From positions 1 to 64,000 of the forward strand of contig NZ_JAGEOJ010000016.1 of assembly GCF_017573505.1 (NCBI RefSeq): a stretch of DNA of 64,000 nt. Direction: 5' to 3'. Source of the stretch: Actinomadura barringtoniae (GTDB lineage: Bacteria > Actinomycetota > Actinomycetes > Streptosporangiales > Streptosporangiaceae). The notes under the pieces are model-generated. The model searched no databases and was not told the origin of the DNA. It saw only the letters and a program-made list of their open reading frames with translations. Shown here piece after piece: positions 43,078 through 51,636 of this stretch; positions within the stretch are counted from its first letter, which is position 1, and each line of letters begins with the position of its first letter. Position numbers and translations under genes: made by a program.

Positions 43078-43461
43078 TTACTCGCCTTCGGTGCGCTTGC
43101 GCCAGCGCTCTTCCATGCGCTCCATGAAGCCGGCGCGCGCCGGGCGCGGGCTGCCGCGCTCGGGCTCTGCGCCCACTCCGGTCATGCGCTTCCAGCTCGA
43201 CAGCGCCCAGACACAGCACACGACCATCAGGATGAAGCCGGTCACGCTGATCGCGATGGTGATCGGGCCCTCGTTGACGACCAGGCCCGCCATCAGCGCG
43301 CAGACGCCCACCACGAAACCGAGGGCTGCCTTGACGATGCGACGCTTGTAGTGGACCTGGGGGTTGGTCGAGCGGACCGCGTGAGCGAACTTCGGATCCT
43401 CGGCGTACAACGCCTGCTCGATCTGTTCGAGCATGCGTTGCTCGTGCTCAGAGAGCGGCAC
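43078..43461 (-). CDS. DUF3040 membrane protein
   Basis: A 127-residue protein of the actinobacterial DUF3040 family. The N-terminal MPLSEHEQRMLEQIEQALYA motif defines the family; two hydrophobic helices (about 48-65 and 70-90) follow, then a charged tail. Function unknown; often found close to the dcw cluster and dinB. GTG at 43461 has GGGAGG upstream; a longer frame from 43572 is not supported. Confidence 0.92.
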   Translation of the reverse strand: MPLSEHEQRMLEQIEQALYAEDPKFAHAVRSTNPQVHYKRRIVKAALGFVVGVCALMAGLVVNEGPITIAISVTGFILMVVCCVWALSSWKRMTGVGAEPERGSPRPARAGFMERMEERWRKRTEGE

Positions 43462-43608
43462 GGCGCCTCCCAACGACAGCCCCGCGACGGGGTATCCGAT
43501 GCAGGACGGGAACCTCAACGGTGATATGCCCAGAATACGAGGCCGGACAAGCGTACGAAAGCGAACGGCCAACCGCGGACCACATGCCGGTCATCTCACC
43601 GACCTCAA

Positions 43609-44874
43609 TCATCGCTCATCATCACCGGTGCCACTACCGTCCCTCTCTCTCGTCCGACGCACCAGGGCCGCGGGCCGGACCGCCCCGCTGCCGAAGCGGT
43701 GCGCGGCCTGGTCCATCGCCCGCTCGGCCTCGCGCCAGCCGGTCTCGGGCTCGTCGAAGGCCAGCTGGCGAGGGGCCTGGTCGGCGGGGCCCAGGTTCTC
43801 CACCCGTACCCCGACCAGACGGAGTCGTACCCGCTCCAGGCCCGCCCCCTCGTACAGCTCGCAGGCTGTGATGTAGATCACACGAGCCAGATCCGTGGGC
43901 TCACGGAGCGTGCGCGCCCGAGTGATCGTTTTAAAGTCCGACATGCGTAGTTTGACGCTCACCGTACGTCCGGAGTTGCCACCGGCGCGCAGCCGGGCGC
44001 CGACCTTCTCCGACAGCCGCAGCAGCTCGCGGCGGATGACCTCGGGGTCGTCGATGTCGGTCTCGAACGTCTCCTCGGCGCCGATGCTCTTGTCCGGGTT
44101 GTGCGGCTCGACCTCGCGCGGGTCGCGTCCCCACGACAGGTCGTGCAGATGGCTGCCGAGCGCGTTGCCCAGTTCGCGCTGGAGCGTGCTGAGCGGCGTC
44201 TGGGCGAGCTGCCCGACCGTGCGCAGCCCGAGGCGCAGCAGGCTCGCCTCCGTGCGCTCTCCGACGCCCCAGAGGGCCGCGACGGGCAGCGGGTGCAGGA
44301 ACGCCTCGGTCCCGTCCGCCGGAACGACCAGGAGGCCGTTCGGCTTGCAGTGGGTCGAGGCGAGCTTGGCGACGAACTTGGTGCTCGCGACGCCCACCGA
44401 GCAGGTGATGTTCTGCTGGGCCTGCACCTGCTCGCGGATCTGCTGAGCGATCTCGGCGGGGCGGCCCAGGCGGCGCAGCGCGCCCGCGACGTCCAGGAAC
44501 GCCTCGTCCAGCGACAGCGGCTCCACCAGCGGCGTGACGGACTGGAAGATCTCGAAGACGCCCGCCGAGACGCGCGAGTACTTGCCGTGGCTGGGCGGGA
44601 TGATCACGGCCTGCGGGCACAGGCGGCGGGCACGGGTGATCGGCATCGCCGAGTGGACGCCGAACTTCCGCGCCTCGTAGGAGGCCGCCGAGACCACGCC
44701 GCGCGGGCCGGGATGGCCCACGATCACCGGGCGGCCGCGCAACTCGGGGCGGTCCAGCAGCTCGACGCTGACGAAGAACGCGTCCATGTCGACGTGCAGG
44801 ATGGGGCACCCGGTGTCGTCGGCGGGCGGACCGGGGGTGGGACCGGGGCGGTGCAGCTGCTGCTTGCGGCTCAT
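43609..44874 (-). CDS. dinB: DNA polymerase IV (Y family)
   Basis: A 421-residue error-prone lesion-bypass polymerase. VDMDAFFVSVE (catalytic Asp29 region) and LSLDEAFLDV carry the metal-binding acidic residues; YSRVS (steric gate neighbourhood), the HhH thumb SVGVASTKFVAKLAS and the little finger domain (from about 255) are present. No clear beta-clamp motif was identified in the tail, which includes RQLAFDEPE. Starts with ATG at 44874, 13 bp after the methyltransferase gene. Confidence 0.95.
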   Translation of the reverse strand: MSRKQQLHRPGPTPGPPADDTGCPILHVDMDAFFVSVELLDRPELRGRPVIVGHPGPRGVVSAASYEARKFGVHSAMPITRARRLCPQAVIIPPSHGKYSRVSAGVFEIFQSVTPLVEPLSLDEAFLDVAGALRRLGRPAEIAQQIREQVQAQQNITCSVGVASTKFVAKLASTHCKPNGLLVVPADGTEAFLHPLPVAALWGVGERTEASLLRLGLRTVGQLAQTPLSTLQRELGNALGSHLHDLSWGRDPREVEPHNPDKSIGAEETFETDIDDPEVIRRELLRLSEKVGARLRAGGNSGRTVSVKLRMSDFKTITRARTLREPTDLARVIYITACELYEGAGLERVRLRLVGVRVENLGPADQAPRQLAFDEPETGWREAERAMDQAAHRFGSGAVRPAALVRRTRERDGSGTGDDER

Positions 44875-44887
44875 CTGTCGCTACGGC

Positions 44888-45697
44888 TCAGTTATGGGCG
44901 AGCACGTGCAGCTGGGTGGCGAGCTCCCGAAGGATCGGATGGACGGCCGCCGCCGACTCCAGCGCGATCAGCGCCTCCGCAGCGCGTGTTTCGCCCCCAT
45001 GGCTACGCCCCGCCGCCCCCGTTTGTTCGGCGTCGATGAGCCCGCTCGGCACCAGGTCGGCGAAGATCCGCACGCCGTGCAGCTCCCCCACCGTGAGCCC
45101 GGCCGAGGCGACCAGCTCCGACAGCGTCTCGCGGGTGAAGCGGCGGGGCATCCGGTCGCCGTCGCCGAAGCGCCCGGCCGGGTCGTCCAGGACCCGCAGC
45201 GCCTCGTCGAAGTGGCCGGCGACCGCCCGGTGCAGGACCGCGGCGACCTGGCCCGCGACCAGCACGCTCACCGAGCCGCCCGGCCGGACGGTGGTGGTGA
45301 GCGCGGCCATCGCGGCGGCCGGGTCGTCCACGTACTCCAGCACGCTGTGGCACAGCACCAGGTCGGCGGCGCCCTCCCCGAGCAGGTCGGGCAGGTCCAC
45401 CGCGTCGCCCTGGACGGCCCGCACGGTCACGCCCGCCTCGTCGGCGCGGCGCTCCAGCGCGGCGAGGGCGTCGGGGCTGGCGTCCACGACGGTGACCCGG
45501 TGGCCGAGCTCGGCGAGCGGCACGGCGAAGCCGCCGGTGCCGCCGCCGACGTCCACGACGTCGCTCGGTCCCTCGGGGGCGATGCGGTCCAGCACGCGGC
45601 GCAGCGCGTCCCAGAGGACCGCGTTGCGCACGCGGCTGCTCCCCCGGGCTCTCTTCCCCTGCTGGGCGGCCACGGTCGCCCCCTTAACCTCGGTCAT
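44888..45697 (-). CDS. Class I SAM-dependent methyltransferase
   Basis: A protein of about 269 residues with a Rossmann methyltransferase fold. Motif I is VVDVGGGTGGFAVPLAELG, the acidic loop VVDASPDAL and motif IV region LVLCHSVLEYVDD. Resembles SmtA/CmoM-like enzymes; substrate unknown. ATG at 45697 has GGGAAGG upstream; ATG at 45718 adds seven residues. It lies between nusB and dinB on the same strand. Confidence 0.9.
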   Translation of the reverse strand: MTEVKGATVAAQQGKRARGSSRVRNAVLWDALRRVLDRIAPEGPSDVVDVGGGTGGFAVPLAELGHRVTVVDASPDALAALERRADEAGVTVRAVQGDAVDLPDLLGEGAADLVLCHSVLEYVDDPAAAMAALTTTVRPGGSVSVLVAGQVAAVLHRAVAGHFDEALRVLDDPAGRFGDGDRMPRRFTRETLSELVASAGLTVGELHGVRIFADLVPSGLIDAEQTGAAGRSHGGETRAAEALIALESAAAVHPILRELATQLHVLAHN

Positions 45698-45746
45698 CCC
45701 GACCTTCCCACCACCCATGGCCTCACCCTAGTTGCTGGGACCGACG

Positions 45747-46163
45747 CTAGAGGGTGAGGGACGGCTTGAGCTCCTGAAGACGCGACAGGAGGCCGTTGAC
45801 GAAGCGCGGGGACTCGTCGGTCGACAGCTCGGTGGCCAGGTTGACCGCCTCGCTGACCGCGACCCCGTCCGGGACGTCGTCCACCCACAGCAGCTCGTAG
45901 GCGCCCATCCGCAGGATGTTGCGGTCGACGACCGGCATCCGCTCCAGCGTCCAGCCGGTGGCGTAGGTGGAGATCAGCTCGTCGATCCGCTCGTTGTGCT
46001 CCTGGACTCCCTCGATCAGCCGCACCGCGTGCCCGAGCTCGGCGAGCTCGTCCTGGTTCGGCCGCCCGCGCTGGGCGAGCACGTCGGTCGGCTTCTCCTC
46101 GCGCAGTTCCGCCGCGAACAGGATGTCCAGCGCGAGCTTGCGCGCCTTGGTCCGTGCGCTCAA
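45747..46163 (-). CDS. nusB: Transcription antitermination factor NusB
   Basis: A 138-residue all-helical RNA-binding protein that pairs with NusE/S10 on boxA of rRNA transcripts. MSARTKARKLALDILFAAEL and the C-terminal VAVSEAVNLATELSTDESPR followed by FVNGLL match the family. Start is TTG at 46163, fixed by similarity, with GAGG 5 bases upstream. It follows efp by 102 bp. Confidence 0.95.
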   Translation of the reverse strand: MSARTKARKLALDILFAAELREEKPTDVLAQRGRPNQDELAELGHAVRLIEGVQEHNERIDELISTYATGWTLERMPVVDRNILRMGAYELLWVDDVPDGVAVSEAVNLATELSTDESPRFVNGLLSRLQELKPSLTL

Positions 46164-46265
46164 TGCCTCGCTCCGCTCGGCGGTTCGCAGCCGTTCTCAC
46201 GCGGCGGCTTCCCTCGTCGCAAGCTCCTCAGTCCAGCCGCCGCGCGGCTGCTCACGGCCGCCACG

Positions 46266-46823
46266 TCAGCCGCGACCGAGGTACTCGCCGGAACGAGTGT
46301 CGACCTTGACCTTCTCGCCGGTGGTGATGAACAGGGGCACCTGGATCTGCGCGCCGGTCTCGAGGGTGGCGGGCTTGCTGCCGCCGGTGGAGCGGTCGCC
46401 CTGCAGGCCGGGCTCGGTCTCGGTGATCTGCAGGATCACCGCGGCCGGGAGCTCGACGTAGAGCGGGTTCTCGTTGTTGAACGCGATGACCGCGCCGCCC
46501 TCGGGCAGCAGGAACTTGGCCGCGTCGCCCACGGTGGCCGCGGGGATGTGCGGCTGGTCGTAGGTCTCGGTGTCCATGAAGACGAAGTCCTCGCCCTCGC
46601 GGTAGAGGTACTGCATCTCGCGCTTGTCGACGCTGGCCACCTCGACCTTGGTGCCGGCGTTGAAGGTCTTGTCGACGGTCTTGCCGGAGAGCACGTTCTT
46701 GATCTTCGTGCGGACGAAGGCCGGGCCCTTGCCGGGCTTGACGTGCTGGAACTCCTGAACGGTCCAGAGCTGGCCGTCGATGTTCAGCGTCATGCCGTTC
46801 TTCAGGTCGTTCGTCGTCGCCAC
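46266..46823 (-). CDS. efp: Elongation factor P
   Basis: A 185-residue tRNA-mimic factor that relieves ribosome stalling at polyproline. The loop at the tip reads HVKPGKGPAFV with Lys32, the palindromic PGKGP form seen in actinobacteria, which lack the known EpmA modification. Domains II and III follow, ending GEYLGRG. It may matter here because FtsZ, FtsI and other cluster proteins are rich in Pro-Pro. GTG at 46823 has AGGAG upstream. Confidence 0.97.
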   Translation of the reverse strand: MATTNDLKNGMTLNIDGQLWTVQEFQHVKPGKGPAFVRTKIKNVLSGKTVDKTFNAGTKVEVASVDKREMQYLYREGEDFVFMDTETYDQPHIPAATVGDAAKFLLPEGGAVIAFNNENPLYVELPAAVILQITETEPGLQGDRSTGGSKPATLETGAQIQVPLFITTGEKVKVDTRSGEYLGRG

Positions 46824-46871
46824 GTGTTTCTCCTGGTCGCGGGCCTGCTCGCCGGGCCCGGGCTCGCGGGC

Positions 46872-47951
46872 TCAGAGGACGAGCAGTTCCTTGGTCGTCT
46901 TGGTGAGGAGCTCGGGGCCGTCGGTGCGGACCACGAGCGTGTCCTCGATGCGGACCCCGCCCCGGCCGGTGAGATAGACCCCCGGCTCCGCGGTGATCGG
47001 AACCCGATCCATCAGCTTACCGGTCTTGTCGTACCCCATGAGCGGAGCCTCGTGGATCTCGAGGCCGACGCCGTGTCCGAGACCGTGCGGGAAGTCGTCG
47101 CCGTGGCCCGCCGCCTTGACGATGTCGCGGGCGGCGGCGTCCACGTCCTTGGTCTCGGCGCCGGGCCTGGCCGCGTCGACGCCGGCCTGCTGGGCCCGCT
47201 TGACCAGGTCGTAGACCTCGCGCTGCCAGGCCGCGGGCTCGCCGACGGCGACGGTACGGGTCATATCGGCGTGGTAGCCGCCGTAGAGCGCGCCGAAGTC
47301 CATGGTCACCAGGTCGCCGGCGGCGATCTCGCGCGCGCCGGGACTGTGGTGCGGGACCGCGCCGTTCGGCCCGGACGCGATGATCGAGTCGAACGCGGGG
47401 GCCTCGGCGCCGAAGTCGACCATGTGACGCTCCAGCGCGATCGCGACCTCCCGTTCGGTCACGCCCGGCCTGATCATGGGCAGAATCGCCTCGAAGGCCC
47501 GGTCGGTGATCGCGCAGGCCTCGCGCAGCAGCGCCAGCTCGTCCTCGTCCTTGACCCGGCGCAGCTCCTCGACGAGGCGGCCGACCGGCTTGAACGCGAT
47601 GCCGCCGTCGAGCGCGGCCAGCTCGGCGTGCTTCTCGACGGTGAGGTCGTGCGCCTCGAAGCCGAGGGTCTGGGCGCCGGAGTCGGCGGCGAGCGAGGTC
47701 AGCACCTCGGCGGTCTTGCGCTCGACGATCGTCTCCAGGTCGCCGGCGATCCGCGCCGCCGTGCCCGCGTAGCGCGCGTCGGTGGCGAGGACGGCCGGTC
47801 CGTCGGTGCGTACCAGCAGCGCGGCGTTGGAGCTGGCCAGGCCGGTCAGGTAGCGGACGTTGACCAGTCGCGTGACCAGGAGTGCGCCGGCGTCCCGCTC
47901 GGCGACCAGTGCGGCGAGCCGTTCGCGCCGCGCGTTGTGAACCTCACCCAT
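46872..47951 (-). CDS. pepQ: Xaa-Pro aminopeptidase / dipeptidase (M24)
   Basis: A 359-residue pita-bread metallopeptidase cleaving X-Pro bonds. After a creatinase-type N-terminal domain the metal ligands are visible in TMDFGALYGGYHADMTRT (two Asp), PHGLGHGVGLEIHEAP (His) and two later Glu (ITAEPGVY and RGGVRIEDTL). It is the usual first gene of pepQ-efp-nusB. A TAGAGT sequence 6 bases before the ATG may be a -10 of a leaderless message. Confidence 0.94.
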   Translation of the reverse strand: MGEVHNARRERLAALVAERDAGALLVTRLVNVRYLTGLASSNAALLVRTDGPAVLATDARYAGTAARIAGDLETIVERKTAEVLTSLAADSGAQTLGFEAHDLTVEKHAELAALDGGIAFKPVGRLVEELRRVKDEDELALLREACAITDRAFEAILPMIRPGVTEREVAIALERHMVDFGAEAPAFDSIIASGPNGAVPHHSPGAREIAAGDLVTMDFGALYGGYHADMTRTVAVGEPAAWQREVYDLVKRAQQAGVDAARPGAETKDVDAAARDIVKAAGHGDDFPHGLGHGVGLEIHEAPLMGYDKTGKLMDRVPITAEPGVYLTGRGGVRIEDTLVVRTDGPELLTKTTKELLVL

Positions 47952-48114
47952 GGCCCGACTCTAACCCGTTGTGTTCGGGCGATCGTCTCGGGGCGATCAC
48001 AGAACATGAATATCCCTCGACTTAGCCGTGACCGCGCCACTACGTTGGGCCCCGCCAGTGATCGTTTCCCCCCGCCATTGGCCCGGCCTCAGGCCTAGTC
48101 CCCTAGGAGGGACC

Positions 48115-49602
48115 TTGACCGCAGTAAGCCGCCGCAGACTCCTTGGAACCGGCGCGCTCACCGCCGCCGCGGGCGCCGCGATGTCCGCGCTGCCCGCCTC
48201 CTCCGCCCGCGCCCAGACCTCACGGGCCGCGCCCCAGGACGCGCCGAACGCCTCGGCCGACGTGGTGATCGTCGGCGGCGGGCTCTCCGGGCTGACCGCC
48301 GCGCGGGACCTGATCGCCGCCGGCCGTTCGGTGATCGTGCTGGAGGCGCGCAACCGTGCCGGCGGGCGGGTGTACGGGATGCCGCTGGGCGACGGTACGA
48401 CCAGCGAGGGCGGCGCCGAGTTCATCGGCTCGACCCAGACCCGCATCGCGGCGCTGGCCAAGGACATGGGCGTCGACACCTTCCCCACATACAACACGGG
48501 CAAGAACGTCTACTACCGCAACGGCAAGCGCTCCCTCTACGCCACCGACGGCATCCTGGGCGCGGTCCCGCCGGACTGGGGCGTCATCGATCTCGAGGTC
48601 GCGCTGCTGAACATCGGCAACATGGCCAAGAGCATCACGCCCGGCGAGCCGTGGAAGGCCGCCAAGGCCGAGGAGTGGGACAGCCAGACCTTCTACACCT
48701 GGTCGCGCGCCAACTCTCTCAGCAGCGGCGCGCGGTTCCTGCTGGACGAGTTCATCAGCTCCACGCTGTCGGTGCGCTCCAAGGACGTCTCGCTTCTGTA
48801 CGTCCTGCACTACATCGCCTCGGCGGGCGGCGTGGACCCGCTCATCAACACCAAGGGCGGCGGACAGGAGACCCGGTTCGTCGGCGGGTCGCAGGAGGTG
48901 CCGCTGCGCCTGGCGGCCAAGCTCGGCGACGCGATCCGCTACAACGCGCCCGTACGCGGCATCGAGACCACCGGCAGCGGGGTCACGGTCACGGCGGACG
49001 GGGTCACGGTCACCGCCAAGAGGGCGATCGTGGCGATGTCCCCGGCCATCGCCGGGAAGATCGCCTTCTCCCCGGGGCTGCCCGCCTCGCGCGCGCAGCT
49101 CATGCAGCGCTACCCGATGGGCTCGATCGCCAAGTTCGTCGGCGTGTACGAGACGCCGTTCTGGCGGGCGGACGGCCTCACCGGGCAGGCGGTCGCCGAC
49201 AGCGGGGCGATCGACGCGACGTTCGACAACAGCCCGCCGGACGCCTCGCGCGGCATCCTCATGGGCTTCATCAACCAGACCAACATCCGCAAGCTCGACG
49301 CCGCGTCCGCGGACGACATCAGGGCGGCCGGTCTGGACTCGTTCACCAAGCTCTACGGCGACAAGGCCGCCACGCCGGTGCTCACCGCGTTCCAGCGCTG
49401 GGACAACGAGGTGTGGAGCGGCGGCGGTCCGGTCGGCATCGCGCCGCCCGGCGTGCTCACCGAGTACGGACCGGCGCTGCGCACCCCGTGCGGCCCCGTG
49501 CACTGGGCGGGCACCGAGACGTCCGACATCTGGACCGGTTACATGGACGGCGCCGTGCGCTCCGGCGAACGCGTCGCCAAGGAGGTCCACGCCGCCCTGT
49601 AA
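48115..49602 (+). CDS. Tat-exported flavin monoamine oxidase family protein
   Basis: A 495-residue FAD-dependent amine oxidase. A twin-arginine signal (SRRRLLGTG at residues 5-13, hydrophobic to Ala34) indicates Tat export. The FAD loop is VVIVGGGLSGLTAARDL (about 50-66), followed by EARNRAGGRVYG and the C-terminal HWAGTETSDIWTGYMDGAVRSG (part shown). Substrate unknown. TTG at 48115 has AGGAGG 6 bases upstream; the longer frame from 48028 would bury the signal peptide. It is the first gene of an accessory block. Confidence 0.92.
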   Translation: MTAVSRRRLLGTGALTAAAGAAMSALPASSARAQTSRAAPQDAPNASADVVIVGGGLSGLTAARDLIAAGRSVIVLEARNRAGGRVYGMPLGDGTTSEGGAEFIGSTQTRIAALAKDMGVDTFPTYNTGKNVYYRNGKRSLYATDGILGAVPPDWGVIDLEVALLNIGNMAKSITPGEPWKAAKAEEWDSQTFYTWSRANSLSSGARFLLDEFISSTLSVRSKDVSLLYVLHYIASAGGVDPLINTKGGGQETRFVGGSQEVPLRLAAKLGDAIRYNAPVRGIETTGSGVTVTADGVTVTAKRAIVAMSPAIAGKIAFSPGLPASRAQLMQRYPMGSIAKFVGVYETPFWRADGLTGQAVADSGAIDATFDNSPPDASRGILMGFINQTNIRKLDAASADDIRAAGLDSFTKLYGDKAATPVLTAFQRWDNEVWSGGGPVGIAPPGVLTEYGPALRTPCGPVHWAGTETSDIWTGYMDGAVRSGERVAKEVHAAL

Positions 49603-49670
49603 ATACGCCGATCTTGCTCTCAGCGCCCTGAGAACAGGCGGGGAAGGGCGCTGAGAGCAAGATCGGCGTG
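49602..49670. repeat. Palindromic intergenic element, copy 2
   Basis: Arms 49605-49628 and 49646-49669 are perfect reverse complements over 24 bases with a 17-base spacer. The arms equal those at 15583-15647 except for one base. It begins at the amine oxidase stop codon and ends 26 bp before the convergent LLM gene, so it may work as a bidirectional terminator. Confidence 0.88.
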
Positions 49671-49695
49671 TTGTACGGGCTCGGCGAGGAGAGGG

Positions 49696-50742
49696 TCAGA
49701 GGTCGGCGGCCATCTCCTTGACCTTCTCGATCAGGCCGAGGCGGCTCTTGTGGTCCCCGGCGATGGGGGTCACGTTGAGCGTGGTGACGCCGGACTCCTT
49801 CATGGCGGCCAGGCGCTCGCGGACGTGGCCCTCGGAGCCGATGAGCGACATCTTCTCCAGCAGCTCGTACGGGACCTTGGCGGCGGCCTCGTCCTTCTTG
49901 CCGGCCAGGTAGAGGTCCTGGATCTCGTCGGCTTCCTTCTCCCAGCCGTAACGGCGGCAGAGGTCGTTGTAGAAGTTCTTGCCCTTGGCGCCCATGCCGC
50001 CGATGTAGAGGGCGGCCATCGGGCGGCCGAACTCCAGGAAGCCCTGGACGTCGTCGCCGATCGCCAGCGGCGCCTGGCCGACCACGTCCAGCTCGCCGAG
50101 CGAGGCGTCGCGCTTGGCCTTGCCCGCCGCCAGGGACGGGCCCCACACGTCGGCGGCCTTCTCGGGCAGGTAGAAGATCGGCTCCCAGCCGTTGGCGATC
50201 TCGGCGGTCAGCTCGACGTTCTTCGGGCCGATCGCGGCGACCAGGATCGGGATGTCGGCCCGCACCGGGTGGTTGATGATCTTCAGCGGCTTGCCGAGGC
50301 CGGTGCCCTGCCCCTCGGGCAGCGGCATCGTGTAGTGCTTGCCCCGGTGCTCCAGGCGCTCGCGGCGCCACACCTTGCGGCAGATCTCGATGATCTCGCG
50401 GGTGCGGCCGAGCGGCGCGGTGTAGGGCACGCCGTGGAAGCCCTCGATGACCTGCGGTCCGGACGCGCCGATGCCGAGCGTGAACCGGCCGTCGGACACG
50501 TAGTCCAGGCCCGCGGCGGTCTGCGCCATCGCGGTCGGGGTCCGGGAGTAGATGTTGAGGATGCCGGAGGCGATCTCCAGCCGCTCGGTCTTGGCGGCGA
50601 TGTAGCCCATCTGGCTCACCGCGTCGAAGCTGTAGGCCTCGGCGACGTAGACGATGTCCAGCCCGGCCTTCTCGTAGTCGGACAGCTCTTCGACCGTCTC
50701 CTTGAAGCCGCCCGAGTAGCTGAGGGCCATCCCGATGCGCAT
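49696..50742 (-). CDS. LLM class (F420-type) oxidoreductase
   Basis: A 348-residue luciferase-like TIM-barrel flavin/F420 oxidoreductase. MRIGMALSYSGGFKETVEEL, VYVAEAYSFDAVSQMGYIAA and GRFTLGIGASGPQVIEGFHG are family segments, closest in pattern to mycobacterial LLM proteins of unknown substrate. ATG at 50742 has AAGGGA upstream; ATG at 50757 is also in frame. Next to the enoyl-CoA hydratase gene on the same strand, suggesting a joint catabolic step. Confidence 0.9.
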   Translation of the reverse strand: MRIGMALSYSGGFKETVEELSDYEKAGLDIVYVAEAYSFDAVSQMGYIAAKTERLEIASGILNIYSRTPTAMAQTAAGLDYVSDGRFTLGIGASGPQVIEGFHGVPYTAPLGRTREIIEICRKVWRRERLEHRGKHYTMPLPEGQGTGLGKPLKIINHPVRADIPILVAAIGPKNVELTAEIANGWEPIFYLPEKAADVWGPSLAAGKAKRDASLGELDVVGQAPLAIGDDVQGFLEFGRPMAALYIGGMGAKGKNFYNDLCRRYGWEKEADEIQDLYLAGKKDEAAAKVPYELLEKMSLIGSEGHVRERLAAMKESGVTTLNVTPIAGDHKSRLGLIEKVKEMAADL

Positions 50743-50809
50743 CCCGCATCCCTTCATGAGTAAAACCGAACCAGATTCGAGTACGACGTAATCTAGTGCT
50801 TACGCCCGT

Positions 50810-51475
50810 TCAGGAGAACACGGGGCCGCGAAGCGCCTCGATGGCGCCCCGGTACATGTCCCTGCGGATCTTCCCGATGGTCGTGCCGTTCTTGGGTGCC
50901 AGCGAACCCGCCAGCTCGACCGCGGCGGGCAGCACGTCCGCCTCGGCGGCGGTCCGGTGCACGATCGCGGCCTCCTGGGCCTGCTCGGCGGTGTAGCGGC
51001 GCCCGGAGATCATCGCCTCGTGCGCGGTGGCGTGCGAGAGCCGCGCCTGGATCAGGGCGCTCATGCCGGGGGTGAAGCTCATTCCAAGGTCGACCTCGGG
51101 CAGGCAGAAGTAGCCGCGGTCGGTCCGCATGACCGAGAAGTCGTGCGCGAGCGTCAGCATCCCGCCACCGGCGAACGCGTGGCCGTTGATCGCGGCGACG
51201 GTGGGCAGCGGCAGCGACAGGACCCGGGCGTACATCCCGTTCACGCGCTTCAGGTAGTCCTCGAACCGGTCCTGGTTGGCGCCGAGCCAGTCCAGGTCCA
51301 GGCCGTTGGAGTAGAACTTGCCGGTGCCCGTGGTGACGAGCGCCTTCGGCCCGTCGGTCTTCTCGACGGTGTCGAGCGCGTCGTTCACCGCGTCGAGGAA
51401 GCCGGGGCTGAAGCGGTTCTCGTTGTCGTCGAACCGCAGGACGTACACGTCGCCGTCACGCTGGAGATCGATCAC
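50810..51475 (-). CDS. Enoyl-CoA hydratase/isomerase family protein
   Basis: A 221-residue crotonase-fold enzyme acting on acyl-CoA. The oxyanion hole segments are KFYSNGLDLDW and INGHAFAGGGMLTLAHD; the region LPEVDLGMSFTP places Glu127 at a usual catalytic position while the second hydratase Glu (at 107 equivalent) is replaced, so it may be a delta-isomerase type. Start is GTG at 51475 behind AAGGAG; the longer frame from 51601 runs through operators and is rejected. Divergent from the TetR gene. Confidence 0.9.
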   Translation of the reverse strand: MIDLQRDGDVYVLRFDDNENRFSPGFLDAVNDALDTVEKTDGPKALVTTGTGKFYSNGLDLDWLGANQDRFEDYLKRVNGMYARVLSLPLPTVAAINGHAFAGGGMLTLAHDFSVMRTDRGYFCLPEVDLGMSFTPGMSALIQARLSHATAHEAMISGRRYTAEQAQEAAIVHRTAAEADVLPAAVELAGSLAPKNGTTIGKIRRDMYRGAIEALRGPVFS

Positions 51476-51552
51476 GCCAGGACTCCTTGCTGCTCCGTTG
51501 CCTGAGAAAACCCTACTTGTCGGTAACGGCGGGGGCCACGACCTCCCCCAGG

Positions 51553-51628
51553 TATGACGACCGTCATAACTCAGCGTTGCTATGACGATCGTCATAGTCA
51601 ACCCGGGATCCTTATGATGAATGTCATA
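51553..51628. promoter_or_regulatory. Three palindromic operators of the TetR regulator
   Basis: Three 16-bp palindromes share the form TATGAYGANYGTCATA: TATGACGACCGTCATA (51553-51568), TATGACGATCGTCATA (51581-51596, perfect) and TATGATGAATGTCATA (51613-51628). Centres are 28 and 32 bp apart, close to three helical turns, all in the 161-bp gap between the divergent hydratase and tetR genes. The last overlaps a -10-like TATGAT (51613-51618). Self-repression plus control of the divergent genes is inferred. Confidence 0.85.
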
Positions 51629-51636
51629 ATCGACGC

